Positions 9,309 through 17,740 of a DNA stretch of 37,102 nucleotides are shown in pieces. This stretch comes from Hyphomicrobiales bacterium. Lineage in GTDB: Bacteria > Pseudomonadota > Alphaproteobacteria > Rhizobiales > Beijerinckiaceae. Below the pieces are notes generated by a model. That model was not told the origin of the DNA, searched no databases, and was given only the letters and a program-made list of their open reading frames with translations. The DNA lies in NCBI GenBank assembly GCA_026400565.1, contig JAPLOV010000166.1, positions 1-37,102 on the forward strand, read 5' to 3'. The first letter of the stretch is position 1; each line of letters opens with the position of its first letter. Made by a program: the position numbers and the translations under genes.

Positions 9309-9348
9309 ACGGCGGCGAGGGGTTCGGATTGAACCATCAGGCCGCCGT
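9309..9348 (+). promoter_or_regulatory. Nested hairpin upstream of secY
   Basis: ACGGCGGC (9309-9316) pairs exactly with GCCGCCGT (9341-9348). Inside it GGTTC (9321-9325) pairs with GAACC (9331-9335). The outer stem is followed by TTCC, so this is at best a weak terminator. It could be an attenuator or RNA-processing site between rplO and secY. The 246-nt gap has no good ORF; secY has an in-frame open extension back to 9378 that lacks a ribosome binding site. Confidence 0.5.
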
Positions 9349-9527
9349 TTCCACATGATCCGCCAGAGACTGCATGAATGGGCGGTGCGTCGTTCCGCCG
9401 GGTGCAGGCTCTAAGTCTAGATGAACGGTCACGGGACCGGCGCTCCGACACTTGGGTCAGGTGCCGCAGTTGGCCAGTGTCGGCAGGCAGCGTGTTTGCG
9501 GCCGGGCAGTTTCCTGAGGAATGCGCG

Positions 9528-10865
9528 ATGGCATCTGCTGCAGAACAGCTCGCTTCGAGGATGAATTTCGGCGCGCTCGCCAAGGCCGACGAACTCAAGA
9601 AGCGGATCTGGTTCACGCTGGCTGCGCTGGTGGTCTACCGGCTCGGGACCTATATCCCGCTGCCCGGCATCAACCCCGACGCTGTTGCCGACCTGTTCAA
9701 GCAGGCGCAGTCGGGCATTCTGGGCCTGTTCAACATGTTCTCGGGCGGGGCCGTCGGCCGGCTCGCGATCTTTGCCCTCAACATCATGCCGTATATCTCG
9801 GCGTCGATCATCATCCAGCTTCTGACCTCGGTTGTGCCGACACTCGAAGCCCTCAAGAAGGAGGGCGAGTCCGGGCGCAAGGTCATCAACCAGTATACAC
9901 GCTACCTGACGCTGGTTCTGGCGCTGTTCCAGGCCTGGGGGATCGCTGTCGGCCTGCAGGGGTCGGGTAACCTCGTGCAGGATCCGGGGCCGTTCTTTGT
10001 GGTGTCCACGGTGATAACCTTGGTCGGCGGCACGATGTTCCTGCTGTGGATGGGTGAGCAGATCACCAGCCGCGGCATCGGCAATGGCCCTTCGATGATC
10101 ATCTTCGCCGGCATCATCGCGGAGTTTCCTGGTCAGTTGATGCAGACTCTGGAGCTTGGACGGCAGGGCGCCCTGTCGACGCCGCTGCTGCTGGCGGTGC
10201 TGGTCATGGCCGTGTGTGTGATCGCGCTGTGCGTGTTCATGGAGCGGGCGCAGCGGCGCTTGCTGATCCAGTATCCGAAGCGCCAGGAAGGCAACAAGGT
10301 CTACCAGGGTCAGACCTCGTTCCTGCCACTGAAGCTGAACACCGCCGGCGTCATTCCGCCGATCTTCGCCTCGTCACTACTGCTGCTGCCAGCCACGATC
10401 GCCAGCTTCCAGCAGGCCGCCGGAGAGACGGGCTGGCTGTCGACCATGGCCACCTATCTTGGCCACGGAAGGCCGCTTTTCATGCTGCTTTACGCGGCGC
10501 TGATCATCTTCTTCTGCTTCTTCTACACCGCCATCGTGTTCAACCCGACCGAGACGGCCGACAACCTCAAGAAGCAGGGCGGGTTCATTCCAGGCATCCG
10601 CCCCGGCGAGCGCACCGCCGAGCACATCGACTACACGCTGACCCGGATCACGGTCATCGGCGCGGCGTACTTGACTGTTGTTTGCTTGATCCCTGAGTTC
10701 ATGATCTCTTATGCGCAGATACCGATCATTCTTCTGGGCGGCACATCGCTTCTGATCGTGGTCACGACCACGATGGACACGGTCGCCCAGGTGCACGGTC
10801 ATCTGCTGGCCCATCAGTATGAAGGGCTGGTCAAGAAGGCTAAACTCAAGGGTGCGAGGCGCTAA
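9528..10865 (+). CDS. secY: Protein translocase subunit SecY
   Basis: SecY is the channel-forming subunit of the SecYEG translocon in the inner membrane. The 445-residue protein has ten predicted hydrophobic segments. Family motifs include the early AKADELKKRIWFTL, the NIMPYISASIIIQLL plug and gate region, LIQYPKRQEGN in the cytosolic loop, and the NPTETADNLKKQGGFIPGIRPG loop. I placed the start at 9528 (MASAAEQLASRMNFG) because GAGGA lies 7 nt upstream and homologues begin there. The TAA stop is immediately followed by the adk ATG. Confidence 0.97.
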   Translation: MASAAEQLASRMNFGALAKADELKKRIWFTLAALVVYRLGTYIPLPGINPDAVADLFKQAQSGILGLFNMFSGGAVGRLAIFALNIMPYISASIIIQLLTSVVPTLEALKKEGESGRKVINQYTRYLTLVLALFQAWGIAVGLQGSGNLVQDPGPFFVVSTVITLVGGTMFLLWMGEQITSRGIGNGPSMIIFAGIIAEFPGQLMQTLELGRQGALSTPLLLAVLVMAVCVIALCVFMERAQRRLLIQYPKRQEGNKVYQGQTSFLPLKLNTAGVIPPIFASSLLLLPATIASFQQAAGETGWLSTMATYLGHGRPLFMLLYAALIIFFCFFYTAIVFNPTETADNLKKQGGFIPGIRPGERTAEHIDYTLTRITVIGAAYLTVVCLIPEFMISYAQIPIILLGGTSLLIVVTTTMDTVAQVHGHLLAHQYEGLVKKAKLKGARR

Positions 10866-11444
10866 ATGAGATTGATACTGCTGGGTCCGCCGGGGGCGGG
10901 CAAGGGCACGCAGGCTGCACGTCTGGTCGATCAGTACGGCATTCCGCAGCTCTCCACGGGAGATATGCTGCGCGCTGCCGTAGCGGCCGGCACGCCGGTC
11001 GGGCAGAAGGCCAAGGCCGTGATGGACTCCGGCGGTCTGGTTTCGGACGAGATCGTCATCGGCATCATTGCCGACCGGATCAGCGAGCCGGATGCCAGCA
11101 AGGGCTTCATCCTCGATGGTTTTCCGCGCACTGTGGCTCAGGCTGTCGCGCTCGACACCATGCTGCGCGAGCGGGGCGTCAGCCTCAATGCCGTCGTCGA
11201 GTTGCGCGTTGACCAGAGCAAGCTGGTGGACCGCATCATGCGGCGCGCAGCCGAAGCGAAGGCCGCAGGCCAGCCGGTGCGCAAGGATGACGATCCGGAG
11301 GTGTTCAAGACCCGGCTGGAAGCCTACAACCGTGATACTGCGGTGGTGGCTCCCTACTACGCCAAGCGCGGGCAATTGACCGTGATCGATGGCATGCAGC
11401 CGGTCGATGATGTGACGGCGGCGTTGGCCAAGGCGCTGGGTTAG
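10866..11444 (+). CDS. adk: Adenylate kinase, short-lid form
   Basis: Adenylate kinase converts ATP plus AMP to two ADP in the cytosol. The P-loop [14 protein letters not shown] is at residues 7-20. [17 protein letters not shown] (AMP binding) and [14 protein letters not shown] follow. At 192 residues it is the short form; the lid is a brief segment (residues ~120-140) without the four zinc-type cysteines. There is no gap after secY. The secY-adk-rpsM order is standard in this clade. Confidence 0.97.
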   Translation: MRLILLGPPGAGKGTQAARLVDQYGIPQLSTGDMLRAAVAAGTPVGQKAKAVMDSGGLVSDEIVIGIIADRISEPDASKGFILDGFPRTVAQAVALDTMLRERGVSLNAVVELRVDQSKLVDRIMRRAAEAKAAGQPVRKDDDPEVFKTRLEAYNRDTAVVAPYYAKRGQLTVIDGMQPVDDVTAALAKALG

Positions 11445-11573
11445 AGGGACGGCCCCGGGTGTTGGCGCTGAAGGGCCGGACCGGTCCGGCAATTCTCTGC
11501 CCATGCCATCAGTTTCTCGTTCCCGGTCGCGACCCTTGGACCCGGAACAGCGAGGCAGCCTGCTGCCTTTGTG

Positions 11574-11601
11574 CTTGACATCGGGGTAAGCGGGCTTTAA
11601 C
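11574..11601 (+). promoter_or_regulatory. Candidate sigma-70 promoter of the rpsM-rpsK-rpoA-rplQ block
   Basis: CTTGACA (11574-11580) is a perfect -35. TTTAAC (11596-11601) is a four-of-six -10 with a short 15-nt spacer. It lies in the 304-nt gap between adk and rpsM, the largest gap in the cluster, and directly before a stable stem-loop. The position suits separate transcription of the alpha operon. The short spacer lowers confidence. Confidence 0.45.
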
Positions 11602-11613
11602 GCCCATCTCAAC

Positions 11614-11668
11614 CTCAGAACAACCGACCGGATGGCCGCTTGCGGCATCGGGCGGACTTTGTTCTGAG
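11614..11668 (+). promoter_or_regulatory. Structured 5' leader candidate of the alpha operon
   Basis: CTCAGAACAA (11614-11623) pairs exactly with TTGTTCTGAG (11659-11668). Within the 35-nt interior CCGA (11624-11627) can pair with TCGG (11648-11651), and GCCGC with GCGGC (11635-11646) around TT. The element begins just downstream of the candidate promoter, so it would be the first structure in the transcript and ends about 80 nt before the rpsM start. It may be a ribosomal-protein-binding leader; I know no named RNA family that it matches. The rest of the gap holds nothing else I recognise. Confidence 0.5.
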
Positions 11669-11748
11669 ATCGTCCACAAGGGCCGGCCTCCACCGGACGT
11701 GGGCAATGTTCATCGGCGGCTTCGGCCAGCCCTACCATGGAGAGAGCA

Positions 11749-12117
11749 GTGGCTCGTATTGCGGGTGTCAACATCCCAACAGGCAAGCGCGTGGTGATCG
11801 CGCTTCAGTATATTCACGGCATCGGCGCGAAGTTCGCGTCCGAAATCTGCGAGAAGGTCAACATCCCGGCCGAGCGCCGCGTGAACCAGTTGTCCGACGC
11901 CGAAGTGCTCCAGATCCGCGAAACCATCGATCGCGACTATCAGGTCGAGGGCGATCTGCGCCGCGAAGTCTCGATGAACATCAAGCGCCTGATGGACCTT
12001 GGTTCCTATCGTGGCCTGCGTCACCGCAAGGGCCTGCCGGTCCGCGGCCAGCGCACACACACCAATGCGCGCACCCGCAAGGGCAAGCCAAAGGCGATCG
12101 CCGGCAAGAAGAAGTAA
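11749..12117 (+). CDS. rpsM: 30S ribosomal protein S13 (GTG start)
   Basis: S13 (uS13) is in the 30S head and bridges to L5 and P-site tRNA. The 122-residue product begins with [18 protein letters not shown] and ends with [24 protein letters not shown] and a lysine-rich tail. An ATG 12 nt upstream would add ERA(V), but it overlaps the ribosome binding site. GGAGAG at 11739-11744 is correctly spaced for the GTG at 11749, which also matches the family N-terminus. Confidence 0.95.
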   Translation: MARIAGVNIPTGKRVVIALQYIHGIGAKFASEICEKVNIPAERRVNQLSDAEVLQIRETIDRDYQVEGDLRREVSMNIKRLMDLGSYRGLRHRKGLPVRGQRTHTNARTRKGKPKAIAGKKK

Positions 12118-12128
12118 GGACGGCTGGC

Positions 12129-12172
12129 AGCCGGAGCGGCGAGGGGTGAAGCCCCTTGGCCGTGTGCCGGCT
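12129..12172 (+). promoter_or_regulatory. Three-tier hairpin between rpsM and rpsK
   Basis: AGCCGG (12129-12134) pairs with CCGGCT (12167-12172), CGGC (12137-12140) with GCCG (12159-12162), and AGGGG (12142-12146) with CCCCT (12152-12156) around TGAAG. The three stems are coaxially nested. No U-tract follows, so termination is unlikely. A stability, processing or binding role is possible. Confidence 0.5.
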
Positions 12173-12236
12173 CCCATCCGCATTCAATTCAATCCCCAGC
12201 GCCTGGCATTACGGGCGCGCTTGAAGGACAGACGAA

Positions 12237-12626
12237 ATGGCCAAGGAAGCAACACGCGTCAAGCGCCGCGAACGCAAGAACATCGCCTCCGGCGTGGTGC
12301 ATGTGAACGCCTCTTTCAACAACACCATGATCACCATCGCGGACGCGCAGGGCAACACGATCTCGTGGTCCTCCGCCGGCGTTATGGGCTTCAAGGGTTC
12401 ACGCAAGTCGACCCCTTATGCTGCCCAGGTTGCGGCGGAAGATGCGGCGCGCAAGGCTGCCGAACATGGCATGCGTACGGTCGAAGTCGAAGTGCTCGGC
12501 CCCGGTTCCGGTCGCGAGTCCGCGCTGCGTGCGTTGCAGGCAGCGGGCTTCACCGTCACCTCGATCCGTGACGTGACGCCGATCCCGCACAATGGCTGCC
12601 GGCCGCGCAAGCGTCGGCGCGTCTGA
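12237..12626 (+). CDS. rpsK: 30S ribosomal protein S11
   Basis: S11 (uS11) lies on the 30S platform near the E-site mRNA. The 129-residue protein has [14 protein letters not shown] and [20 protein letters not shown]. It ends in [17 protein letters not shown], where the Asn-Gly pair is the site that becomes isoaspartate in E. coli S11. GAAGGACAG precedes the ATG. Confidence 0.97.
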   Translation: MAKEATRVKRRERKNIASGVVHVNASFNNTMITIADAQGNTISWSSAGVMGFKGSRKSTPYAAQVAAEDAARKAAEHGMRTVEVEVLGPGSGRESALRALQAAGFTVTSIRDVTPIPHNGCRPRKRRRV

Positions 12627-12643
12627 TCAACAGTTCACACCGC

Positions 12644-12668
12644 CGTGATGCCTGCGCGGGGCATCACG
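12644..12668 (+). promoter_or_regulatory. Perfect 9-bp hairpin between rpsK and rpoA
   Basis: CGTGATGCC (12644-12652) and GGCATCACG (12660-12668) are exact inverted complements around a 7-nt loop. No T-run follows. It lies about 60 nt before the rpoA GTG start. rpsD, which sits here in gammaproteobacteria, is absent, as is usual in this class. Confidence 0.5.
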
Positions 12669-12728
12669 ACGACATGGGCGATGGTGCGCGACCATCGCCA
12701 GCTAGACTTTATCAGGAAAGGTGCGGTC

Positions 12729-13745
12729 GTGATTAGCAAGAATTGGCAGGATCTGTCGAAGCCCAGCAAGCTGGAAGTGAAGCCGGGCGATGATCCAAAG
12801 CGCGTCGCCACCGTGGTGGCGCGCCCGCTGGAGCGCGGTTTCGGCCAGACGCTCGGCAACTCCCTGCGCAGGGTCCTTCTGTCCTCGCTTCAGGGCGCAG
12901 CCGTCACCGCCATCCAGATCGATGGCGTGTTGCACGAGTTTTCGTCCATCCCCGGCGTCCGTGAGGATGTGACCGATATCGTGCTCAACGTGAAGGCGAT
13001 CGCGGTCCGGATGCAGGGCGAGACGGCCAAGCGCATGACGCTGCGCAAGCAGGGTCCGGGCACCGTGACGGCCGGCGACATCAACACGGTCGGCGATGTC
13101 TCGATCCTCAACCCGGATCATGTGATCTGTACGCTCGACGAGGGCGCGGAAATCCGCATGGAGTTCACGGTCGCGACCGGCAAGGGCTACGTCCCAGCCG
13201 AGCACAACCGTCCGGAAGATGCGCCGATTGGCCTGATCCCGGTCGATGCGCTGTATTCGCCAGTGCGCAAGGTCTCGTACCGGGTCGAGAATACCCGCGA
13301 GGGCCAGAATCTTGACCGCGACATGCTGACCATGACGGTGGAGACGGACGGCTCGATCTCGCCCGAAGATGCACTGGCCTATTCGGCCCGCATCCTTCAG
13401 GACCAGCTCGCTGTGTTCATCACCTTCGAAGAGCCGCGCAAGGAAGAAGTGGTGTCGAATGCGCCGCAGCTTCCGTTCAACCCGGCCCTTCTCAAGAAGG
13501 TGGACGAGCTGGAACTGTCTGTCCGTTCGGCCAACTGCCTGAAGAACGACAACATCGTCTACATCGGCGACCTGATCCAGAAAACCGAAGCCGAGATGCT
13601 CCGCACCCCGAACTTCGGCCGCAAGTCGCTGAACGAGATCAAGGAAGTCCTCGCCGGCATGGGCCTGCATCTCGGCATGGAAGTGTCGGGCTGGCCGCCG
13701 GAAGACATCGAGTCGCTCGCAAAGCGCTTCGAAGAACACTACTGA
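12729..13745 (+). CDS. rpoA: DNA-directed RNA polymerase alpha subunit (GTG start)
   Basis: Alpha dimerises to nucleate RNA polymerase assembly; its C-terminal domain binds UP elements and activators. The 338-residue protein starts (M)[16 protein letters not shown]. The N-terminal domain has [22 protein letters not shown]. The C-terminal domain has [20 protein letters not shown], whose Arg matches E. coli Arg265, and ends with [19 protein letters not shown] chose GTG at 12729 because AGGAAAGG lies about 7 nt upstream and homologues begin there. The frame is open back to 12645, but that stretch contains the hairpin and has no ribosome binding site. Confidence 0.97.
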   Translation: MISKNWQDLSKPSKLEVKPGDDPKRVATVVARPLERGFGQTLGNSLRRVLLSSLQGAAVTAIQIDGVLHEFSSIPGVREDVTDIVLNVKAIAVRMQGETAKRMTLRKQGPGTVTAGDINTVGDVSILNPDHVICTLDEGAEIRMEFTVATGKGYVPAEHNRPEDAPIGLIPVDALYSPVRKVSYRVENTREGQNLDRDMLTMTVETDGSISPEDALAYSARILQDQLAVFITFEEPRKEEVVSNAPQLPFNPALLKKVDELELSVRSANCLKNDNIVYIGDLIQKTEAEMLRTPNFGRKSLNEIKEVLAGMGLHLGMEVSGWPPEDIESLAKRFEEHY

Positions 13746-13759
13746 GCGCGGAACAAGGG

Positions 13760-13832
13760 GGCAGGCGGGGCGGCTTTGGCCGTTCCTCCGCCCTGCCGCA
13801 TAATGGACGCCCGTACCTTGGCACGGCGGGCG
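13760..13832 (+). promoter_or_regulatory. Two hairpins between rpoA and rplQ
   Basis: The first stem (13760-13797) pairs GGCAGGCGG with CCGCCCTGCC, with a one-base bulge. It encloses CGGC-TTTG-GCCG. The second (13808-13832) pairs CGCCCG with CGGGCG around 13 nt. Neither is followed by a U-tract. They fill most of the 107-nt spacer. Confidence 0.4.
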
Positions 13833-13852
13833 CTTAACGAAGGAGAGCCACA

Positions 13853-14272
13853 ATGCGTCACGGATTTCGCGGCCGTCGTTTCAACCGCACGACTGAACAT
13901 CGCAAGGCCATGTTCTCGAACATGTGCAATGCCCTGATCAAGCACGAGCAGATCGTGACCACGCTGCCGAAGGCGAAGGACCTGCGTCCCGTTATCGAGA
14001 AGCTGATCACCCTCGGCAAGCGCGGCGATCTTCACGCCCGCCGCCAGCTCATCGCACAGCTCAAGGATGCCGACATGGCGAAGAAGCTGATCGACGTGAT
14101 CGGCCCTCGTTACAAGGATCGCAACGGCGGCTACACCCGCGTGCTCAAGGCCGGCTTCCGTTTCGGCGACAACGCGCCGCTGGCCGTGATCGAGATGGTG
14201 GACCGCGATGTCGGGGCGCGCGGCAAGGATTCCGGCCCGACCATGAAGACCGAAGGCGCGGAAGCCGCCTGA
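13853..14272 (+). CDS. rplQ: 50S ribosomal protein L17
   Basis: L17 (bL17) lies near the tunnel exit between L22 and L32. The 139-residue product has the conserved [21 protein letters not shown] start, [16 protein letters not shown] and [20 protein letters not shown], plus a short charged tail. AAGGAGAG precedes the ATG. It is the last gene of the ribosomal cluster and is followed by a terminator hairpin. Confidence 0.97.
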   Translation: MRHGFRGRRFNRTTEHRKAMFSNMCNALIKHEQIVTTLPKAKDLRPVIEKLITLGKRGDLHARRQLIAQLKDADMAKKLIDVIGPRYKDRNGGYTRVLKAGFRFGDNAPLAVIEMVDRDVGARGKDSGPTMKTEGAEAA

Positions 14273-14330
14273 TTTTCGCGGCCCTCCCGGCCAGCCAGAC
14301 TCTGCGGTCCTGCCACATCGACCGGATCAT

Positions 14331-14350
14331 GGGCGGCCTTCGGGCCGCCC
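14331..14350 (+). terminator. Terminator after rplQ
   Basis: GGGCGGCC (14331-14338) and GGCCGCCC (14343-14350) form a perfect 8-bp stem closed by the very stable TTCG tetraloop. The tail ATTTCTGTTC is only moderately U-rich. It is 58 nt after rplQ and about 210 nt before the next gene, the expected place for the end of the ribosomal transcript. The remaining bases to 14560 show no ORF with support; a TTGACT at 14462 may belong to the protease promoter, but no clear -10 follows. Confidence 0.7.
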
Positions 14351-14560
14351 ATTTCTGTTCGATTGTGGCGTGTTCGCGATCAGGCGACCTTCATCTCGGG
14401 CCTTGTTCCTGCGTGTGCCACAATGGTGGGACATCGCTGCCGCAAGCAGCGGCGAACATCTTTGACTTGCACCATTCAACGGTTTGCACCGGCGCGCTGG
14501 CGGGCCTATCTGAAGGATGCGAAACCGATGGATGGTCCCTGTCGCGCCTAGGAGCAGATG

Positions 14561-15991
14561 ATGATGCGAAACCGGTCATGGATTGTGCCTGCGGCCCTTG
14601 CAGCCTTCGTTGGATCGGCTTTCACGGCGCCGGATGCCGAGGCGCAGCTGTTCCGCGCCGCTCCGGAAAGCCGCCAGCAGATCAGCCTGTCCTTCGCGCC
14701 CGTGGTGCAGAAGACCACGCCGGCTGTCGTCAATGTCTACGGCCAGCGACAGGAGCGGCGTGGGGCCAATCCGTTCATGGATGATCCGTTCTTCCGCCGT
14801 TTCTTCGGCGATGGCGGTTTCGGTGTGCCGCGCGAGCGGGCACAGCAATCGCTCGGCTCCGGCGTGATTGTCGACGCCCGTGCGGGGCTCGTGGTCACCA
14901 ACCACCACGTCATCGAGGGGATGACGGAAGTGAAGGTGGCGCTGGCCGACAAGCGCGAGGTGGAGGCCGAGATTGTGCTGCGTGATCCGCGCACCGATCT
15001 GGCGGTTCTCAAGCTCAAGAGCACGGCGGGCCTTTCGGCTGCTCTCGAAATCGGCAACTCCGACGATCTTCAGGTGGGTGATCTCGTGCTCGCCATCGGC
15101 AACCCGTTCGGGGTGGGCCAGACGGTGACGCAAGGCATCGTCTCGGCGCTTGCCCGCACGCAGGTCGGGATCGCGGATTTCCAGTCGTTCATCCAGACCG
15201 ACGCGGCGATCAACCCGGGCAATTCGGGCGGGGCGCTGGTTGACATGCAGGGCCGGCTTATCGGCATCAACACCGCGATCTTCTCCAAGACCGGCGCGAG
15301 TCATGGCATCGGCTTTGCCATTCCGGCGACCATGGTGCGCATTGTGGTCGAGTCGGCACGGGCCGGCAGCGCTTCGGTGCGGCGTCCGTGGTTCGGCGCG
15401 CGCCTTCAGGGTGTCACGCCCGACATCGCCGAGGGGCTTGGCCTCGAAAGGCCGACCGGCGTGATGGTGGCGATGGTGTTCTCGGGCAGTCCCGCGGAGG
15501 CGGCCGGGCTCCGGCGCGGCGATGTCATCCTCGAGATGGATGGCCAGCCAGTCGAGGATCCGGACAGCTTCGGCTACCGCCTGGCCACGCGGCAGCTTGG
15601 GACGAACGTGCCTGTTGGCGTCATGCGGGGGCGCAACAAGCTGAGCCTGCCGGTGCGCATGAGCATCGCGCCCGAAACCAGGCCGCGCGAGCCGGTCAAG
15701 CTGACCGGGCGCGGGCCATTCAGCGGGCTGACCCTGGTCAACCTGTCGCCGGCTGTCTCGGAGGAGTTGTCGGTCGATGTGACGGCGGACGGCGTGGTTA
15801 TCAGCGATGTCGATCCGGACAGCCCGGCTGCGCAGATCGGCTTTCAGAAGGGCGACATTCTCGTCTCGCTCAACCGCGAGAAGCTTGCCAGTTCGCGCGA
15901 GGCGGAGCGCCTCTTGCGCGACCGGGCGCGGGGCTGGGAGGTCACGCTTGATCGCAAGGGACAGGTGTTCACCACCTTCGTGCGGGGGTGA
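14561..15991 (+). CDS. Do/DegP-family periplasmic serine endopeptidase
   Basis: This HtrA-family protease and chaperone handles misfolded periplasmic proteins. A signal peptide (MRNRSWIVPAALAAFVGSAF, cleavage near AEA-Q at ~28) is followed by a trypsin-like domain. The triad is His116 (TNHHVI), Asp146 (RTDLAVL) and Ser222 (NPGNSGGAL). Two PDZ domains follow, about 265-355 and 375-470. Three ATGs occur in a row; the second (14561) is best spaced (6 nt) from GGAG at 14551, and the third is also possible. The stop overlaps rarA by four bases. A distinction between DegP, DegQ and DegS roles is not possible from sequence alone, though two PDZ domains argue against DegS. Confidence 0.93.
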   Translation: MMRNRSWIVPAALAAFVGSAFTAPDAEAQLFRAAPESRQQISLSFAPVVQKTTPAVVNVYGQRQERRGANPFMDDPFFRRFFGDGGFGVPRERAQQSLGSGVIVDARAGLVVTNHHVIEGMTEVKVALADKREVEAEIVLRDPRTDLAVLKLKSTAGLSAALEIGNSDDLQVGDLVLAIGNPFGVGQTVTQGIVSALARTQVGIADFQSFIQTDAAINPGNSGGALVDMQGRLIGINTAIFSKTGASHGIGFAIPATMVRIVVESARAGSASVRRPWFGARLQGVTPDIAEGLGLERPTGVMVAMVFSGSPAEAAGLRRGDVILEMDGQPVEDPDSFGYRLATRQLGTNVPVGVMRGRNKLSLPVRMSIAPETRPREPVKLTGRGPFSGLTLVNLSPAVSEELSVDVTADGVVISDVDPDSPAAQIGFQKGDILVSLNREKLASSREAERLLRDRARGWEVTLDRKGQVFTTFVRG

Positions 15992-17295
15992 GCGACCTGT
16001 TTGCCGCGGCGGGCCTCGACCGTTCCGGCCCGCGCCCGCTCGCGGACCGGCTGCGGCCGACGGCGCTGGCCGAAGTGGCCGGGCAGGATCATCTGGTGGG
16101 GCCTGACGGAGCGCTGACGCGCCTGCTCCAATCGGGATCGATCAGCAGCGCCGTTTTCTGGGGCCCGCCGGGCACGGGCAAGACTACGGTCGCACGGTTG
16201 CTTGCGGGCGAGACCGCGCTGGTGTTCGAGCAGATCAGTGCGATCTTCTCAGGGGTCGCTGACCTCAAGAAGGTGTTCGAGGCGGCGAAGGCGCGGCGGC
16301 TTCAGGGCCTTGGCACCTTGCTGTTCGTCGACGAAATCCATCGCTTCAACAAGACCCAGCAGGATGCCTTCCTGCCGGTGATGGAAGATGGCACGATCAC
16401 GCTGATCGGTGCCACGACCGAGAACCCGTCCTTTGCCCTGAATGCCGCCTTGCTGTCACGGGCGCGGGTGCTTGTGTTCCGCTCGCGCGACGAGACGGCG
16501 ATCGCGGCCCTGCTGGTGCGGGCGGAGGCGCTGGAAGGCAAGCCGCTGCCGCTGAACGAGGCAGCGCGGGAAGCCTTCATCCGCTTTGCCGATGGCGACG
16601 GGCGGGCGGCCCTGACACTGGCCGAGGAGCTCTGGCGGGCAGCCATGCCCGGCGAGATCATGGACCAGGTGGTGCTGGCGAAGACCCTGCAACGGCGTGC
16701 CCCGATCTACGACAAGGCCGAGGATGGCCATTACAACCTGATTTCCGCCCTGCACAAGACCGTGCGCGGCTCTGATCCGGACGCGGCGCTCTACTACTTC
16801 GCGCGGATGCTGGATGCGGGCGAGGACCCGCGCTTTCTGGCGCGGCGGCTGGTGCGGATGGCGGTCGAGGATATCGGGCTGGCGGATCCGCAGGCGCTTG
16901 TCCATGCCCGCGCCGCGAGCGATGCCTTCGAGCAGCTTGGCTCGCCGGAGGGCGAACTGGCGCTGGCGAACTGCGTGATCTATCTGGCCAGCGCCCCCAA
17001 ATCGAACGCGGCCTATGTGGCCTGGAAGGCTGCCGTGCGGACTGCGAAGGAAGCGGGTTCGCTGACCCCGCCCAAGGCGATCCTCAACGCGCCGACGAAG
17101 CTGATGAAGCAGGAGGGCTATGGTTCCGGATATGCCTATGACCATGATGCCCCCGATGCCTTCTCCGGACAGGATTACTGGCCGGAGAAACTGGGACGCC
17201 AGCGCTTCTACGACCCGCCGGACCGGGGCTTCGAGCGCGAGATCAGGAAGCGGCTGGAATGGTGGGAGAAGCTCCGGCGGGAGCGGGGCGGGTAG
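15988..17295 (+). CDS. rarA: Replication-associated recombination protein A (AAA+ ATPase)
   Basis: RarA/MgsA is the bacterial relative of Mgs1/WRNIP1 and acts at stalled replication forks. The 435-residue protein has an N-terminal RPxALAEVAGQDHL segment. Walker A GPPGTGKTT begins at residue 59 and Walker B FVDEIH includes Asp115-Glu116. IGATTENPSFALNAALLSRARV contains sensor 1 and the arginine finger. The C-terminal tetramerisation domain has YNLISALHKTVRGSDPDAALYY. It starts at GTG overlapping the protease stop (GTGA), so it is probably cotranscribed with the protease. Confidence 0.95.
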   Translation: MSDLFAAAGLDRSGPRPLADRLRPTALAEVAGQDHLVGPDGALTRLLQSGSISSAVFWGPPGTGKTTVARLLAGETALVFEQISAIFSGVADLKKVFEAAKARRLQGLGTLLFVDEIHRFNKTQQDAFLPVMEDGTITLIGATTENPSFALNAALLSRARVLVFRSRDETAIAALLVRAEALEGKPLPLNEAAREAFIRFADGDGRAALTLAEELWRAAMPGEIMDQVVLAKTLQRRAPIYDKAEDGHYNLISALHKTVRGSDPDAALYYFARMLDAGEDPRFLARRLVRMAVEDIGLADPQALVHARAASDAFEQLGSPEGELALANCVIYLASAPKSNAAYVAWKAAVRTAKEAGSLTPPKAILNAPTKLMKQEGYGSGYAYDHDAPDAFSGQDYWPEKLGRQRFYDPPDRGFEREIRKRLEWWEKLRRERGG

Positions 17296-17356
17296 GCTTG
17301 GGGCAGCCGGGTGCTTCTTTCGTGACAGCTGGTCGCTTGCGCTCTAAAGAACGCCC

Positions 17357-17740
17357 ATGAGAGCGCTCTCGCTTGTTTTTCTTGGTGCCGGCCTTGGTGG
17401 GGTGCTGCGCCATCTGGTCAACCTGACGGCGCTGCGCTGGTTTGGGCCATCTTTGCCGTGGAGCACGCTGGCGATCAATGTCGCGGGCTCTCTGCTGATG
17501 GGCTTTCTTGCCGGCTGGCTGGCAGAGAAGGCGGGGGCTGACTGGGCGCACGATGCGCGGCTCCTGCTGATGACCGGTCTGCTGGGCGGCTTCACGACCT
17601 TCTCGGCATTTTCGCTGGATGCCTGGCTGCTCTGGGAGCGGGGCGCAGCATTGCATGCCGGGGCCTATGTGCTGGCCTGCGTTGTTCTGTCGATTGCCGC
17701 GCTGGGCGCTGGCCTTGGTGTGGGTAGGGCATTGTCGTGA
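17357..17740 (+). CDS. crcB: Fluoride ion exporter CrcB/Fluc
   Basis: CrcB forms a dual-topology dimer that exports fluoride through the inner membrane. The 127-residue product has four hydrophobic segments and the signatures GGVLRHLV (Arg18), NVAGSLLMG (Asn41) and GGFTTFSAFSLD (77-88), which carries the Phe-box phenylalanines. The 61-nt upstream gap is too short and lacks the conserved blocks of a fluoride riboswitch. Its TGA overlaps the GTG of the next gene. Confidence 0.94.
   Translation: MRALSLVFLGAGLGGVLRHLVNLTALRWFGPSLPWSTLAINVAGSLLMGFLAGWLAEKAGADWAHDARLLLMTGLLGGFTTFSAFSLDAWLLWERGAALHAGAYVLACVVLSIAALGAGLGVGRALS

Noticed and set aside
10377-11786. A 469-codon minus-strand frame across secY, adk and the adk-rpsM gap
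   Set aside because: It runs antisense through two conserved genes and has no recognisable domain.
17296-17356. Fluoride riboswitch before crcB
   Set aside because: Only 61 nt are available and the conserved riboswitch blocks are not visible.
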